NCBI GenBank assembly: GCA_002401695.1
Contig: NVTV01000003.1
Location: 124,001-188,000 of the forward strand
Reading direction: 5' to 3'
Origin: Alphaproteobacteria bacterium
Lineage (GTDB): Bacteria > Pseudomonadota > Alphaproteobacteria > Micavibrionales > Micavibrionaceae
DNA: 64,000 bases
Shown: in pieces, positions 26,035 to 35,613 of the stretch
How positions within the stretch are numbered: position 1 is the stretch's first letter
How the letters are laid out: each line of letters opens with the position of its first letter
Position numbers and translations under genes: made by a program
Notes under the pieces: model-generated
What the model saw: only the letters and a program-made list of their open reading frames with translations
The model's database searches: none
Told to the model about the DNA's origin: nothing

Positions 26035-26574
26035 CTAATAGCCTAAACCTCTGTCATTCATCTCGTCCAGCTGGTCTTTGGTTGCGGTTCTGATGTTATA
26101 GACAGGCCCGTCATTGGCGACGTTACGCATACGAATTTCATCTAACAAGTCTTTAATATGCGGATGATCGCAATAAGGCTCCATCAAATTCGGCGCAGAA
26201 TCATGCTTTAACGCATAGGCCTGCACACCCGTTGATAAGATATCAAGCGTCCCTTTATTCTTCGACGCATCCAGATCCAGCGTAACACCGCCCTCTTTCA
26301 TGAAAGACAGCACTTCTGTTGCCAGAATATAATCGCGCAAATCGCGAGCATCTTCATATTGAAACCTATGTGTCAGGCCGAAAAAGCCTTTATTATTTGA
26401 TTTGCGGATATGCCCGAAATGCTCATCCACCGCTCCGATATTCAGATATGTCTCGTACTCATCGCGGGTGAGGTTGGCGCCGGTGAAATCCTTCACTAAC
26501 ATTTTATCCCGTGCAAAGCCTGAAAGCTGTAATGCGTCACCGAATATATTTGTTATTTTTGCCATTAATGCCAT
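26035..26574 (-). CDS. Hypothetical protein, 179 residues
   Basis: A soluble 179-residue protein whose family I do not recognise. It begins MALMAKITNIFGD, with a second possible start three codons in (26565). The chain is mixed alpha/beta, with many charged residues, no signal peptide or membrane segment and no repeated motif. It converges on the XRE gene, with about 10 bases between stops. A role in the same accessory patch is possible but not supported. Confidence 0.6.
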   Translation of the reverse strand: MALMAKITNIFGDALQLSGFARDKMLVKDFTGANLTRDEYETYLNIGAVDEHFGHIRKSNNKGFFGLTHRFQYEDARDLRDYILATEVLSFMKEGGVTLDLDASKNKGTLDILSTGVQAYALKHDSAPNLMEPYCDHPHIKDLLDEIRMRNVANDGPVYNIRTATKDQLDEMNDRGLGY

Positions 26575-26732
26575 CTTGCGCCACTCACCCTTGTAATTTT
26601 TTATGTCTCACATTACAGGAGCGCACAACATTATGTCAATGGTGGGTAGGTGTTGCACAAAATTTACCGCTTGCCCTGACAGCGCGGCGCTTTTAAACTC
26701 GGCTTATTCATACAGACCCAAGGAATAGAAAT

Positions 26733-27506
26733 ATGCTCGCACTTGTCTCACCCGCTAAAAAACTGGATTTCGAATCAGCGTGGGATACATCCACATATAC
26801 GCAGAGCGATTTTTCGAATCATAGCCAAGCGTTGGTCGATACGGCGAAGGCGCTCTCTCAGGCCAAAATACAAAGCCTGATGAAGCTGTCTGATAAGTTG
26901 GGGGCGTTGAATTATAATCGTTATCAACGCTACGCTACGCCGTTCACGCCCGATAATGCCAAGCCCGCCGCTTATATGTTTCGCGGTGATACGTATGTTG
27001 GTTTAGATGCGGACACGCTCTCCGCCGATGATATGGATTTTGCGCAAGAGCATTTGCGGATTTTGTCAGGGCTTTATGGATTGCTGCGCCCGCTGGATTT
27101 GATGCAGCCCTATCGTTTGGAGATGGGCACAAAGCTGCATAATCCGCGCGGGGAGGACCTCTATGATTTTTGGGGGGACATTCTGACTGCGGCTTGTAAT
27201 GACGCGCTGCAAAGCCATAAAGATAACAGTGTGATATCACTGGCCTCGAACGAGTATATCAAATCCATCAAGCCAAAGCAGCTAGATGGCGCGTTTATCA
27301 CGTGTCACTTTAAAGAGATGAAAGACGGCGTACCAAAAACCATCGGCATTTTTGCCAAACGCGCACGCGGCATGATGGCACGCTATATGATTCAAAACCG
27401 TATCGAGACGCCGGACGCGCTGAAAGGGTTCAATCAGGATGGTTATGAATTTATCGCGGCGTTATCGGATGAGACGACCTACACATTTTTACGCGATAAA
27501 AGCTGA
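26733..27506 (+). CDS. yaaA: Peroxide stress protein YaaA family (DUF328)
   Basis: A 257-residue YaaA/DUF328 protein, of normal length. The family start MLALVSPAKKLDFES, the central GDTYVGLDADTLSADDMDFAQEHL region, LSGLYGLLRPLDLMQPYRLEMGTKL and VISLASNEYIKSI are all present. In E. coli YaaA lowers free iron during hydrogen peroxide stress and is controlled by OxyR; its fold can bind DNA. No OxyR site was seen upstream, where about 160 bases separate it from the divergent hypothetical gene. Confidence 0.93.
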   Translation: MLALVSPAKKLDFESAWDTSTYTQSDFSNHSQALVDTAKALSQAKIQSLMKLSDKLGALNYNRYQRYATPFTPDNAKPAAYMFRGDTYVGLDADTLSADDMDFAQEHLRILSGLYGLLRPLDLMQPYRLEMGTKLHNPRGEDLYDFWGDILTAACNDALQSHKDNSVISLASNEYIKSIKPKQLDGAFITCHFKEMKDGVPKTIGIFAKRARGMMARYMIQNRIETPDALKGFNQDGYEFIAALSDETTYTFLRDKS

Positions 27507-27511
27507 CAACT

Positions 27512-27742
27512 TTATTTAGGGAAAGCGACCAAAACGCCACGCTTTTTGAAATAGCTTTGCATACGCTTGCGACCTTCGCGGTTGCTCTGGACAAGGCGGC
27601 TCGCATCGAAGTTTGCTTCCTTTAGGCCTGCCTCTGCTAAGGCGACTTTCAGATCTTTAATGCGCGCATCAATTTCTTCATTATCATTTTCTAAGGCCGT
27701 ATATATGGCTTCGATTGCTTGTTCTACTGTTTGTGTACTCAT
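27512..27742 (-). CDS. Small helical hypothetical protein
   Basis: A 76-residue protein with an acidic N-terminal half (IYTALENDNEEIDARIKDLK, likely helical) and a basic C-terminal half (SRLVQSNREGRKRMQSYFKKRG). An AGGAT ribosome-binding site precedes its ATG. The acidic-then-basic helical arrangement could be a nucleic-acid-binding or coiled-coil protein, but no family is recognised. It converges on yaaA with only 5 bases between stops. Confidence 0.65.
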   Translation of the reverse strand: MSTQTVEQAIEAIYTALENDNEEIDARIKDLKVALAEAGLKEANFDASRLVQSNREGRKRMQSYFKKRGVLVAFPK

Positions 27743-27917
27743 TTTATATCCTGAAAAGATGACGATTTAAATATTGAATACATAAAATAGGGCGCGGCGC
27801 AGGAATGGTCAATCTATTAAGAAAAACAAATTTGAGGATTGAGGTTTATACCCTTTACAAGCAGAGAAAATCCGTTAAATTCAAACGCACATAATCACAG
27901 ATAAATACGGAGAAATC

Positions 27918-28328
27918 ATGAAAAAATTGTCTACTTTGCTTGTCGCGTCCCTTTTAACTCTCGGACTAAGCGGATGCCAAACGACAGGATCTTCTTCGCA
28001 AGGCCGCCAAAACGCAATTACCAGCGCGTCAATGATCTCCGACGGTGCAGACTGTAACCAGATTGCGCATAATATCGGGGTTATGGATCAAATCATCGTT
28101 GCAACAGGCAATACCGGATATCAAAGCACTTACAACACACAGCAGGCCGTGCAAAGCACCTTAAGCCATTCCAATGTATCACCTTATCTTTCAGATTTGG
28201 CCTATGCATGGAAGGGTAACGGATACAGCAGCAACCAGCTCGAACATCAGCAAAATTCAAATGCCCAGCGCGAAAAATCAAGACTAATCAATTTATTCCA
28301 ACAGAAAAAATGCGTGCGCAATAACTAA
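27918..28328 (+). CDS. Small lipoprotein
   Basis: A 136-residue putative lipoprotein. The signal peptide MKKLSTLLVASLLTLGLSGC has a good lipobox (LSGC), so Cys20 would be lipidated. The mature part is Ser/Gln/Asn-rich, with NQIAHNIGVMDQIIV and repeated Ser and Gln stretches, and ends in a basic patch. It should be held in the inner or outer membrane facing the periplasm. No enzyme motif is seen. A tiny His/Cys-rich gene follows 20 bases later on the same strand. Confidence 0.78.
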   Translation: MKKLSTLLVASLLTLGLSGCQTTGSSSQGRQNAITSASMISDGADCNQIAHNIGVMDQIIVATGNTGYQSTYNTQQAVQSTLSHSNVSPYLSDLAYAWKGNGYSSNQLEHQQNSNAQREKSRLINLFQQKKCVRNN

Positions 28329-28348
28329 AAGCAGAGTACACATCGATT

Positions 28349-28594
28349 ATGAGTAATTTTAGCGATATAAAGAGACGCCTATCTTCTTCCACCACTATGC
28401 CTGTTGGCACAGGTGACGGCAACGGCGATGCGCAATGGATGATGGGTTCCGGCCACAATCATGCACATACGCATGAGCATAATGCTGATGGGTCTTGTTG
28501 TGGTCACGATCACTCTCATGAACATGGGCATGATGAGGAAGAAGAGTGCGAGGAAGATAGCACCAATCCATCGGGCGGATGCGGGTGTTGTTAA
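28349..28594 (+). CDS. Small His- and Cys-rich, probably metal-binding protein
   Basis: An 81-residue protein whose second half is dominated by His, Asp, Glu and Cys: HNHAHTHEHN, then CCGHDHSHEHGHDEEEE and a terminal GGCGCC. These would bind divalent transition metals; which metal cannot be seen. The first half is short, polar and Gly-rich. It has no signal peptide and is followed by a terminator at 28635-28665. It could be a small metal chaperone or sequestering protein; function is inference from composition alone. Confidence 0.7.
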   Translation: MSNFSDIKRRLSSSTTMPVGTGDGNGDAQWMMGSGHNHAHTHEHNADGSCCGHDHSHEHGHDEEEECEEDSTNPSGGCGCC

Positions 28595-28634
28595 TGTAAC
28601 AACAGCTTGTTTTCTTATCCATAATCTGTATAAA

Positions 28635-28665
28635 GAACCGTCTCGATTAAAGAGGCGGTTTTCTG
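28635..28665 (+). terminator. Rho-independent terminator after the His/Cys-rich gene
   Basis: Stem AACCGTCTC / GAGGCGGTT (one G-T wobble) with a short loop, then TTTTCTGTTTT. It ends the lipoprotein-His/Cys-rich pair before the SulP transporter gene. Confidence 0.75.
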
Positions 28666-28711
28666 TTTTAAAAGCCTAGACCCAATCAAATTTTAAAGAT
28701 AAAGACAAAGC

Positions 28712-30352
28712 ATGCTGCGCATTATTGATCGCTTCCAACTAACCAATGACCCTAAAACCGATATTCTTTCAGGTATCACCGTTGCGCTGGCACTGGTACC
28801 CGAAGCCATCGCCTTTGCCTTTGTCGCAGGGGTTGATCCATTGGTTGGGCTTTATGCCGCGTTTTTTGTTGGTATTATCACCTCTGTTTTTGGCGGGCGC
28901 AGCGGGATGATTTCCGGCGCGACGGGCGCGATGGCGGTTGCTATGGTAGGGCTTGTCGCTGTTTACGGTGTGGAATATCTCTTTGCCGCTGTTGCTCTGA
29001 CAGGGATTATCCAGATCCTCGCAGGTATCTTTCATCTTGGTAAGTTTATTCGCCTTGTCCCCCATCCGGTGATGCTGGGCTTTGTGAACGGCTTAGCGAT
29101 TGTTATTTTCCTCGCGCAGCTTGGGCAATTTAAGGCGCAGAAAGCCGTGGAAGACATGTCCGCACATGCAAGCGAAGCATCCCACAGCGCGCTGAACGTC
29201 GTTTTTAACGGCGGCTGGATGCAAGGTATGGAAATGTATCTTATGGTCGGGCTTATGCTGCTGACTATGGCGATTATTTGGCTGTTCCCGCGTATTCCAA
29301 AGCTGGGGAAGCTTATCCCTGCGCCACTGGCCTCCATTATGATTGTGACCGGACTTGTGATCGGGCTTGATCTTGATACACGCACAGTTGGCGATTTGGC
29401 GAGTGTTGCAGGCGGATTACCTACTTTCCACATCCCTATGGTTCCATTTACCTTTGAAACATTAATGATCGTTCTGCCCATTGCCTTTACGCTGGCCGCT
29501 ATCGGTTTGATCGAGAGCCTGCTAACCCTGACCTTGATTGATGAAATCACAGAAACTCGCGGACGCACATCACAAGAATGTCTCGGGCAAGGCGCAGCAA
29601 ATCTGACCTGTGGCTTTTTCGGCGCAATGGGTGGCTGTGCGATGATCGGGCAATCGATGATTAATATTAAATCCGGTGGACGTGGGCGCTTATCCGGCAT
29701 CACTGCGGCCATGTCTTTGCTGTTCTTTATTCTGTTTGCCTCATCATGGATCGAGATGATCCCGTTGGCCGCCTTAACAGGTTTGATGATGATGGTCGTG
29801 ATCGGCACATTCGCATGGGCATCCATCCGCATCATGCAAAAAATTCCGCGTGAGGATGCTTTTGTTATTCTTCTTGTGACCGGCGTAACTGTTGCGCACG
29901 ACCTTGCCATGGCAGTTATCATCGGCGTCATCGTCTCCGCGCTGGTTTATGCATGGAAATCCGCCCAACACATCTGGGTGGTTGAGGCACGCTCTGAAAA
30001 AGAAGGACATAAGGTTTATATGCTGCATGGCTCGTTATTCTTTGGCTCTATTTCAGGCTTTAAGGATATGTTCAATCCAAAAGAAGATGAAGAAATGGAT
30101 ATCGTTCTGGATTTCCGCAATGCCCGTGTTTGGGATCACTCCGCATTGGAAGCCATCGATGCGCTTGCTACAAAATATGAGGAAGCAGGCAAGAAACTGC
30201 ACCTTGTTCACTTAAGCCCCGACTGTCAGTTACTGTTGAATAAGGCCAAGGATATGGTTGAGGTCAACACAATCGAAGACCCGCATTATCGCGTTGTTGC
30301 AGATTACGCCGAGACCGTCGAGACAGATGATGATGAGATAAAAAGCTCTTAA
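28712..30352 (+). CDS. SulP-family anion transporter with STAS domain
   Basis: A 546-residue SulP transporter. There are about 11 to 12 membrane segments, with the family signature VGLYAAFFVGIITSVFGGRSGMISGATGA in the second repeat region and a Gly-rich helix near GGCAMIGQSMINIKSGG. The C-terminal 110 residues form a soluble STAS domain (MLHGSLFFGSISGFKDMF, VLDFRNARVWDHSALEAIDAL). Known members move sulfate, bicarbonate or other anions across the inner membrane; the substrate here is not known. It overlaps the convergent BaiN-like gene by 4 bases at the stops. Confidence 0.92.
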   Translation: MLRIIDRFQLTNDPKTDILSGITVALALVPEAIAFAFVAGVDPLVGLYAAFFVGIITSVFGGRSGMISGATGAMAVAMVGLVAVYGVEYLFAAVALTGIIQILAGIFHLGKFIRLVPHPVMLGFVNGLAIVIFLAQLGQFKAQKAVEDMSAHASEASHSALNVVFNGGWMQGMEMYLMVGLMLLTMAIIWLFPRIPKLGKLIPAPLASIMIVTGLVIGLDLDTRTVGDLASVAGGLPTFHIPMVPFTFETLMIVLPIAFTLAAIGLIESLLTLTLIDEITETRGRTSQECLGQGAANLTCGFFGAMGGCAMIGQSMINIKSGGRGRLSGITAAMSLLFFILFASSWIEMIPLAALTGLMMMVVIGTFAWASIRIMQKIPREDAFVILLVTGVTVAHDLAMAVIIGVIVSALVYAWKSAQHIWVVEARSEKEGHKVYMLHGSLFFGSISGFKDMFNPKEDEEMDIVLDFRNARVWDHSALEAIDALATKYEEAGKKLHLVHLSPDCQLLLNKAKDMVEVNTIEDPHYRVVADYAETVETDDDEIKSS

Positions 30353-31557
30353 ACAACCTGACCACAGCACCAGCCCGATGACCATGCCCATTGGAAATTA
30401 TGGCCGCCGAGGTGGCCTGTTACGTCCAGAACCTCACCTATAAAGTAAAGCCCGTCTGCTTTTTTGGCTTCAAAGGTTTTGGATGATATCTCATCTGTGT
30501 TTACACCGCCCAGCGTTACCTCTGCGGTTCGATATCCTTCACTGCCATTGGGTTTACATGCCCATTTATTGATAATATCCGCTACGGTTCGTAATTTTTT
30601 ATCGGATAAGTCCGCAATACGCGTGTCACATTCACTTAAGCCCGCAACCATAGTCGCGATACGTGCAGGTAATATAGACGATAAAATAGTACGGAGTACT
30701 TTTTTTGGTTGATCACGCCGCGCGGATTTCAACATTTCGAAAGCATCATGTTCAGGTGCCAAATTAACGCAAACCGTCTCACCCTCTCGCCAGTACGAAG
30801 ACACTTGCAAAATCGAAGGGCCGGATAAGCCGCGATGAGTAAATAACAGCCCTTCGCGAAATGCGCCATCCCCGCATGATACATGCGCATCGACGGATAC
30901 ACCGGATAATTCCTTGGTCACCGCAAGTAAGTCCGCATCAAAGGTTAAAGGCACCAGCCCAGCGCGCGGGGCAATAATATTCAAGCAAAATGTCTTGGCC
31001 AGCTCATACCCGAAATTGCTCGCCCCGATTTTGGGAATAGACAGCCCGCCACAGGCAATCACCAAGCTTTCACACGCAAAATCACCTTTATCAGTGCTTA
31101 GCGTATAACCCTCATCACTCTTCTCAACGTTCTTCACCTTGGTTTCCAACTGAAACACGCCGCCTGCATTCTCAATACCATCACGCAGCATGCTAATAAT
31201 ATCTTGCGCGGAGTCATCACAGAACAACTGCCCTCTGGCATTCTGGTTGCCTGATTTCTCGTCATAGGCCTTTTCATGATAGGCAATATTATGATCCTCG
31301 ATCATCGCAATAAAGTCATGCTGATCGAAACGCCGCAACGCAGATTTACAGAAATGCGGGTTCTGAGAGAGAAAGTTATCGGGAGAACAATATAAGTTTG
31401 TAAAGTTGGATCGCCCACCCCCCGATATACGGATTTTCTCACCAATCTTGCGGGTATGTTCTATAACCCGCACACTGCGCCCACGCAATGCCGCTTGCCA
31501 CGCGCACATCATTCCTGCGGCGCCTGCGCCTATGACTATGATATCTGATTTTTGCAA
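30349..31557 (-). CDS. NAD(P)/FAD-dependent oxidoreductase, BaiN/HI0933 family
   Basis: A 402-residue flavoprotein of the BaiN-like (HI0933/YhiN) family. The N-terminal dinucleotide fold is DIIVIGAGAAGMMCAW, followed by GEKIRISGGGRSNFTN, typical of the family, and the C-terminal FAD-contact region GEVLDVTGHLGGHNFQWAWSSG. Known relatives have been linked to bile-acid reduction and to uridine-dihydrouridine chemistry, but for this subgroup the reaction is not assigned with confidence. It lies 960 bases upstream of a GT gene on the same strand and may share its transcript. Confidence 0.88.
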   Translation of the reverse strand: MQKSDIIVIGAGAAGMMCAWQAALRGRSVRVIEHTRKIGEKIRISGGGRSNFTNLYCSPDNFLSQNPHFCKSALRRFDQHDFIAMIEDHNIAYHEKAYDEKSGNQNARGQLFCDDSAQDIISMLRDGIENAGGVFQLETKVKNVEKSDEGYTLSTDKGDFACESLVIACGGLSIPKIGASNFGYELAKTFCLNIIAPRAGLVPLTFDADLLAVTKELSGVSVDAHVSCGDGAFREGLLFTHRGLSGPSILQVSSYWREGETVCVNLAPEHDAFEMLKSARRDQPKKVLRTILSSILPARIATMVAGLSECDTRIADLSDKKLRTVADIINKWACKPNGSEGYRTAEVTLGGVNTDEISSKTFEAKKADGLYFIGEVLDVTGHLGGHNFQWAWSSGWCCGQVV

Positions 31558-31577
31558 TTTTCTATTCCTGAACGAAA

Positions 31578-32519
31578 TTATAATTCTGAGGCTGGTCTAT
31601 CATCTGATCGATCTTGATTCAACTCTTCTGCTATACGTGGAGAAATTCGCCCGCGTACAAGCTCTGGCAAACCAAGAGCACAAACATTAAACGGGGACGA
31701 AATTTCATTGATGACCTTACCAAATTGTAAATCCCGACCATTTTCCATGTGAACTAGGCCCATACCAAACTCTGTTCCATTATTAACCTGAATCGGCTTT
31801 AATAAAACATCAATACGATTAATAGCCTTACTAAGATTAGACTCTTCATTCTGCTTATAATTAATTTCAGTAAGCGCGTCTTTCGCATTAGGCACATTAA
31901 GAACGCGATCTTCATCCGAATGGCCGATAACTTTTAAATATTCTAGCCCTTCAAAGCGCAAATGCTCTAAACCAAGCCCCTTGGCACGCTGTGTAATATC
32001 AGTATCTTCCCCGCCCCAACCTTGAAACGCTTCATCATATCCCGCCAGCTTATAAAAACTATCGTTAGACAAAGATATCCGGCCTACAAACCCTCGCCCC
32101 TCCGGAGGGAATTCACGGCTAATCGAAAAAGAAGGACTCATAATGATATCAACCTTGTTTTCAAAATTATGTTTTAAAAACTGGGCAAATTTAGGCCCTG
32201 TATAATTATCAGCATCAAGATTGCAAAGAACATCACCTGTCGCCATACGGTGCGCCATATTCTTTGCATGCGAATGATAAAATTCTTCATGCTCTGTGGT
32301 TTTACCATAGCGCACCAAGCCGGATTCAATATGCGCTTTCATCTGTGGGTCTGTGGTCATCCATTCATGCAGATCATCTTGCGAATTATAGTTCAGCACA
32401 ACAAATTCCACATCCATACCCTCCGTCGCCGGATTATCACGGATATTTTGCGGCAACGTTTCTTTCAGGTGGTGCGCACGCCCCATACATGTTGTACAAA
32501 ATGAAATTTTCATAGGCAT
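31578..32519 (-). CDS. Family 2/7-type glycosyltransferase
   Basis: A 313-residue glycosyltransferase with a GT-A fold: KISFCTTCMGRAHHLKETLP at the start, the metal-binding DADN motif near CNLDADNYTGP, and the galactosyltransferase-type GWGGEDTDITQRAKG motif near residue 190. It probably adds a sugar to a surface glycan, but its acceptor is unknown. The start is uncertain: ATGs at 32519 and 32513 are both possible, and a GTG at 32543 is open in frame. It lies close to the BaiN-like gene (20 bases) on the same strand. Confidence 0.82.
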   Translation of the reverse strand: MPMKISFCTTCMGRAHHLKETLPQNIRDNPATEGMDVEFVVLNYNSQDDLHEWMTTDPQMKAHIESGLVRYGKTTEHEEFYHSHAKNMAHRMATGDVLCNLDADNYTGPKFAQFLKHNFENKVDIIMSPSFSISREFPPEGRGFVGRISLSNDSFYKLAGYDEAFQGWGGEDTDITQRAKGLGLEHLRFEGLEYLKVIGHSDEDRVLNVPNAKDALTEINYKQNEESNLSKAINRIDVLLKPIQVNNGTEFGMGLVHMENGRDLQFGKVINEISSPFNVCALGLPELVRGRISPRIAEELNQDRSDDRPASEL

Positions 32520-32652
32520 AGTGTAGCATGCCGCCTCCCCCACAGCAACATTATGAAAATCATCGATATAGGCTATAGTTTCCTTTGCATTCCCCGTTTT
32601 TATATGTATAAATAACGCCCTTACACGAAAAAATTATTTAAGGAATAGAGAT

Positions 32653-33552
32653 ATGGGCGACAAGTCATCCTCAGAAAATGTTATGAACCTTAAAATCGGC
32701 TTGGCAGAAATGCTTAAAGGCGGCGTGATTATGGACGTTGTGACAGCCGAACAAGCCAAAATCGCCGAAGGCGCGGGCGCAGTTGCGGTTATGGCGTTAG
32801 AGCGTGTTCCCTCTGACATCCGCAAAGATGGCGGCGTTGCACGGATGAGCCCCCCTGACTTAATCGAAGAGGTAATGAAGAGCGTTTCTATTCCTGTAAT
32901 GGCAAAATGCCGTATCGGTCACTTTGCCGAAGCACAAATATTAGAAGCCATAGGCGTTGATTATATTGACGAGTCCGAGGTTCTGACCCCAGCGGATGAA
33001 GAATACCATATCAATAAATTTGATTATAAGATTCCGTTCGTTTGTGGCGCGAAAAACCTTGGTGAAGCCCTACGCCGTATTGGTGAAGGCGCGGCTCTTG
33101 TTCGTACAAAAGGTGAGCCGGGCACAGGAAACATCGTTGAGGCCGTGCGCCATATGCGTCAAATCAATGCAGAGATTAAATGGGTTTGCAACATGGATGA
33201 GGCCGAGATGATGACCGCTGCGCGCGATATGGGCGCTCCGTTTGAACTGCTGCAACTTGTTCGCGCAGAAGGTAAACTTCCTGTTCCGAATTTTGCAGCG
33301 GGCGGCATTGCAACCCCTGCGGATGCGGCAATGTGTATGCAATTGGGCGCGGAGACGGTCTTTGTTGGTTCAGGTATTTTCAAATCGGATAACCCTGATA
33401 AATTCGCCAAAGCCATCGTTAAGGCCACAGCGCATTTCGATGATCCTGCGATAGTTCTGGAAGCGTCCAAGGAGCTTGGCGGCGTTGCGATGCGCGGCAC
33501 TGAGATCAGTGAAATTGACGAGCCGATGCGTATGGCGAACCGCGGTTGGTAA
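32653..33552 (+). CDS. pdxS: Pyridoxal 5'-phosphate synthase, lyase/synthase subunit
   Basis: A 299-residue PdxS, which builds PLP from ribose 5-phosphate, glyceraldehyde 3-phosphate and ammonia supplied by PdxT. Near full identity to the family is visible across [91 protein letters not shown] and [17 protein letters not shown]. The catalytic Lys residues lie in MAKC and in the VRTKGE region. A pdxT gene follows. This DXP-independent route is less usual than PdxA/PdxJ in Proteobacteria. Confidence 0.97.
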   Translation: MGDKSSSENVMNLKIGLAEMLKGGVIMDVVTAEQAKIAEGAGAVAVMALERVPSDIRKDGGVARMSPPDLIEEVMKSVSIPVMAKCRIGHFAEAQILEAIGVDYIDESEVLTPADEEYHINKFDYKIPFVCGAKNLGEALRRIGEGAALVRTKGEPGTGNIVEAVRHMRQINAEIKWVCNMDEAEMMTAARDMGAPFELLQLVRAEGKLPVPNFAAGGIATPADAAMCMQLGAETVFVGSGIFKSDNPDKFAKAIVKATAHFDDPAIVLEASKELGGVAMRGTEISEIDEPMRMANRGW

Positions 33553-33598
33553 CAAGTCTTCTGCATTTACCTAATCTCTTTAAGGATGATTGTTAAGA

Positions 33599-34156
33599 AT
33601 GTGCAGTAAACCCGTCATCGGTGTTTTCGCTCTACAAGGGGCGGTTATTCCTCATAAACCACATATCGAAGCGTGCGGCGCGGAATTTCGTGCCGTCAAG
33701 ACACAAGCCGACTTCGAGGCCGTTGATGCGTTCATCCTGCCCGGTGGGGAAAGCACAACTATGCTGAAGCTGATTGAGCGTTTTGATCTGTGGGACATAC
33801 TGGCCGAACAATTCGCAGAAAAGCCCATTTGGGGCATTTGTGCTGGCACGATTTTAATGGCTGAAACTGTAACAGACCCAGTGCAAAAATCATTTAACCT
33901 TCTGCCTATCACAGTACGGCGCAATGGCTATGGCAGACAGCTAAACAGTCACCACGCGCCGATTGACGGCTATAACGTGTCTTTTATCCGCGCGCCCGTT
34001 ATCACAGACATCAGCGATAGCATCACCGTTCTGGCAGAACATGAAGGATCGCCCGTATGGGTAGAATGCGGCAATAAAGTCGCCAGCACCTTCCACCCTG
34101 AACTCACCATGGATTACCCATCGCCGATGCATAAGGCCTTTATTGCGAAGATATAA
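33599..34156 (+). CDS. pdxT: Pyridoxal 5'-phosphate synthase, glutaminase subunit
   Basis: A 185-residue class I glutaminase that delivers ammonia to PdxS. Family marks are IGVFALQGAV, the LPGGESTTM loop, the nucleophile elbow GICAGT with Cys81, RNGYGRQ and the FHPE His-Glu pair. The ATG at 33599 is preceded by an AAGGA ribosome-binding site, so it is preferred over a TTG three codons earlier. It is 46 bases behind pdxS in the same direction. Confidence 0.96.
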   Translation: MCSKPVIGVFALQGAVIPHKPHIEACGAEFRAVKTQADFEAVDAFILPGGESTTMLKLIERFDLWDILAEQFAEKPIWGICAGTILMAETVTDPVQKSFNLLPITVRRNGYGRQLNSHHAPIDGYNVSFIRAPVITDISDSITVLAEHEGSPVWVECGNKVASTFHPELTMDYPSPMHKAFIAKI

Positions 34157-34231
34157 AACTCTTTATTTTGCACATTCCGCTATCTTATGTTAATAATCGC
34201 AACCATAGACACATAACAGGAAAATATAAGC

Positions 34232-35578
34232 ATGGCATTTGCATCATTCTTAACAATATCAGGTATTTTAACAACATTCGCATTCTTAGTTTTTGTAACG
34301 GTTATAACCGCACTCTTCCTTAGACGCGTTGTGCCAACAAATGAAGTGCATATCGTGCAATCGACAAAAAGAACCATGTCCTACGGTAAAGACACAAGAA
34401 ACGGCAATACCTATTATGAATGGCCATCATGGGTTCCGGTTTTTGGTATCACTAAAATCGTAATGCCGGTTTCTGTGTTTGACCTGACGCTGAATGCCTA
34501 TGAAGCCTACGATGTTGGGCGCGTGCCTTTCGTTGTTGATATTGTTGCTTTCTTTCGCATAGATGATAGTAATCTCGCCGCGCAGCGCGTTGAGAGTTTC
34601 GGCGAGTTGGAGAGCCAGCTTCTCTCTATTGTTCAGGGCGCGGTGCGTACCATTCTTGCCTCACATGACATCGACAAAATTATGTTAGAGCGCAGTATCT
34701 ATGGCGAGCAATTTACCAACGCCGTTAAAGACCAACTGACAAGTTGGGGCGTTGTTCCTGTTAAGAACATCGAATTGATGGATATTCGTGATGCGCCTGA
34801 AAACCGCGTTGTTCACAACATCATGGAAAAGAAGAAATCTTTGATCGAAATGGAAAGCCGTAAGGAAGTTGCGGAAAACATCAAGGAAGCCGAGATCGCA
34901 GAGATTGACGCGCTACGTGAACGTGATATCCGCGACCAACAAGCCAAACAAGCCGTTGGAGAGCGCACAGCCGAGAAAGAAAAAGCCGTTGGTATCGCCA
35001 ATGAACAAGCCCGTCAGGAAATTAAAGAGCAACAGCGCATTACCAAAGAAAAAGAGATGGCTGTTATTCAAGTGAATGATGTTAAACGCGCCGAGATCAC
35101 CAAAGACATGAACGTGGTGAAAGCCGATGAAGACAAGCAAACCACAATTTTACGCGCCGCCGGTGATCTGGATGCGAAGATAAAAGAAGCAGAAGGTATC
35201 AAGGTTGAAGGGGAGGCCGTCGCCGCCGCAGAAAAAGCAATGCAGATGGCACCTGTACAGGCACAGATCGCTTTGGCGCAAGAAATTGGCGAGAATGACG
35301 GCTATCAAACATACTTGCTTGGTGTTGAAAATATCGCGGCTAATCAGGCGGTTGGGCTGGAACAAGCAGAAGCCCTTAAAGTTGCGGAAATCAAGATTAT
35401 TGCCAATACCGGAGATCCCGTTCAGGGCGTGACAAACGTCATGGATTTGTTCTCGTCTAAAGGCGGTACAGAACTTGGTGCAATGCTGGAAGGTCTCGCG
35501 CAGACAGAGCAAGGGCAAAGTTTGCTGAAAAAGCTGGGCGTTGCACAAGGTAAGCCGAAGCCAGACGCCGAATCATAG
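34232..35578 (+). CDS. SPFH-domain (flotillin-like) membrane protein
   Basis: A 448-residue protein with an N-terminal membrane segment (about residues 5-27), an SPFH/band 7 domain (VYFVD-like FDLTLNAYEAYDVGRVPFVVDIVAFFRI; RTILASHDIDKIMLERSIYGEQF) and a long charged coiled coil at about residues 195-330. Flotillin-like proteins form oligomeric membrane scaffolds linked to lipid rafts and protease control. A short Gly-rich region precedes the C-terminus. No NfeD-type partner gene is adjacent. Confidence 0.88.
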   Translation: MAFASFLTISGILTTFAFLVFVTVITALFLRRVVPTNEVHIVQSTKRTMSYGKDTRNGNTYYEWPSWVPVFGITKIVMPVSVFDLTLNAYEAYDVGRVPFVVDIVAFFRIDDSNLAAQRVESFGELESQLLSIVQGAVRTILASHDIDKIMLERSIYGEQFTNAVKDQLTSWGVVPVKNIELMDIRDAPENRVVHNIMEKKKSLIEMESRKEVAENIKEAEIAEIDALRERDIRDQQAKQAVGERTAEKEKAVGIANEQARQEIKEQQRITKEKEMAVIQVNDVKRAEITKDMNVVKADEDKQTTILRAAGDLDAKIKEAEGIKVEGEAVAAAEKAMQMAPVQAQIALAQEIGENDGYQTYLLGVENIAANQAVGLEQAEALKVAEIKIIANTGDPVQGVTNVMDLFSSKGGTELGAMLEGLAQTEQGQSLLKKLGVAQGKPKPDAES

Positions 35579-35613
35579 ATTTCTGACTATTACGTTCGGT
35601 GCAAACGACCGAA

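Noticed and set aside
24600..26700. Genomic island integrated at the 3' end of guaA
   Set aside because: guaA is a known hot spot and the following genes are AT-rich, but no integrase gene and no repeated copy of the guaA end was found in the window, so no island boundaries are called.
29032..29931. 299-codon minus-strand open frame inside the SulP gene
   Set aside because: It lies wholly inside a well-conserved transporter gene and its translation has no recognisable protein features; it is a codon-usage shadow.
35595..35613. Terminator-like hairpin between the SPFH gene and the GS-like gene
   Set aside because: TTCGGT-N7-ACCGAA has only a six-base stem and no T run, so it is too weak to call.
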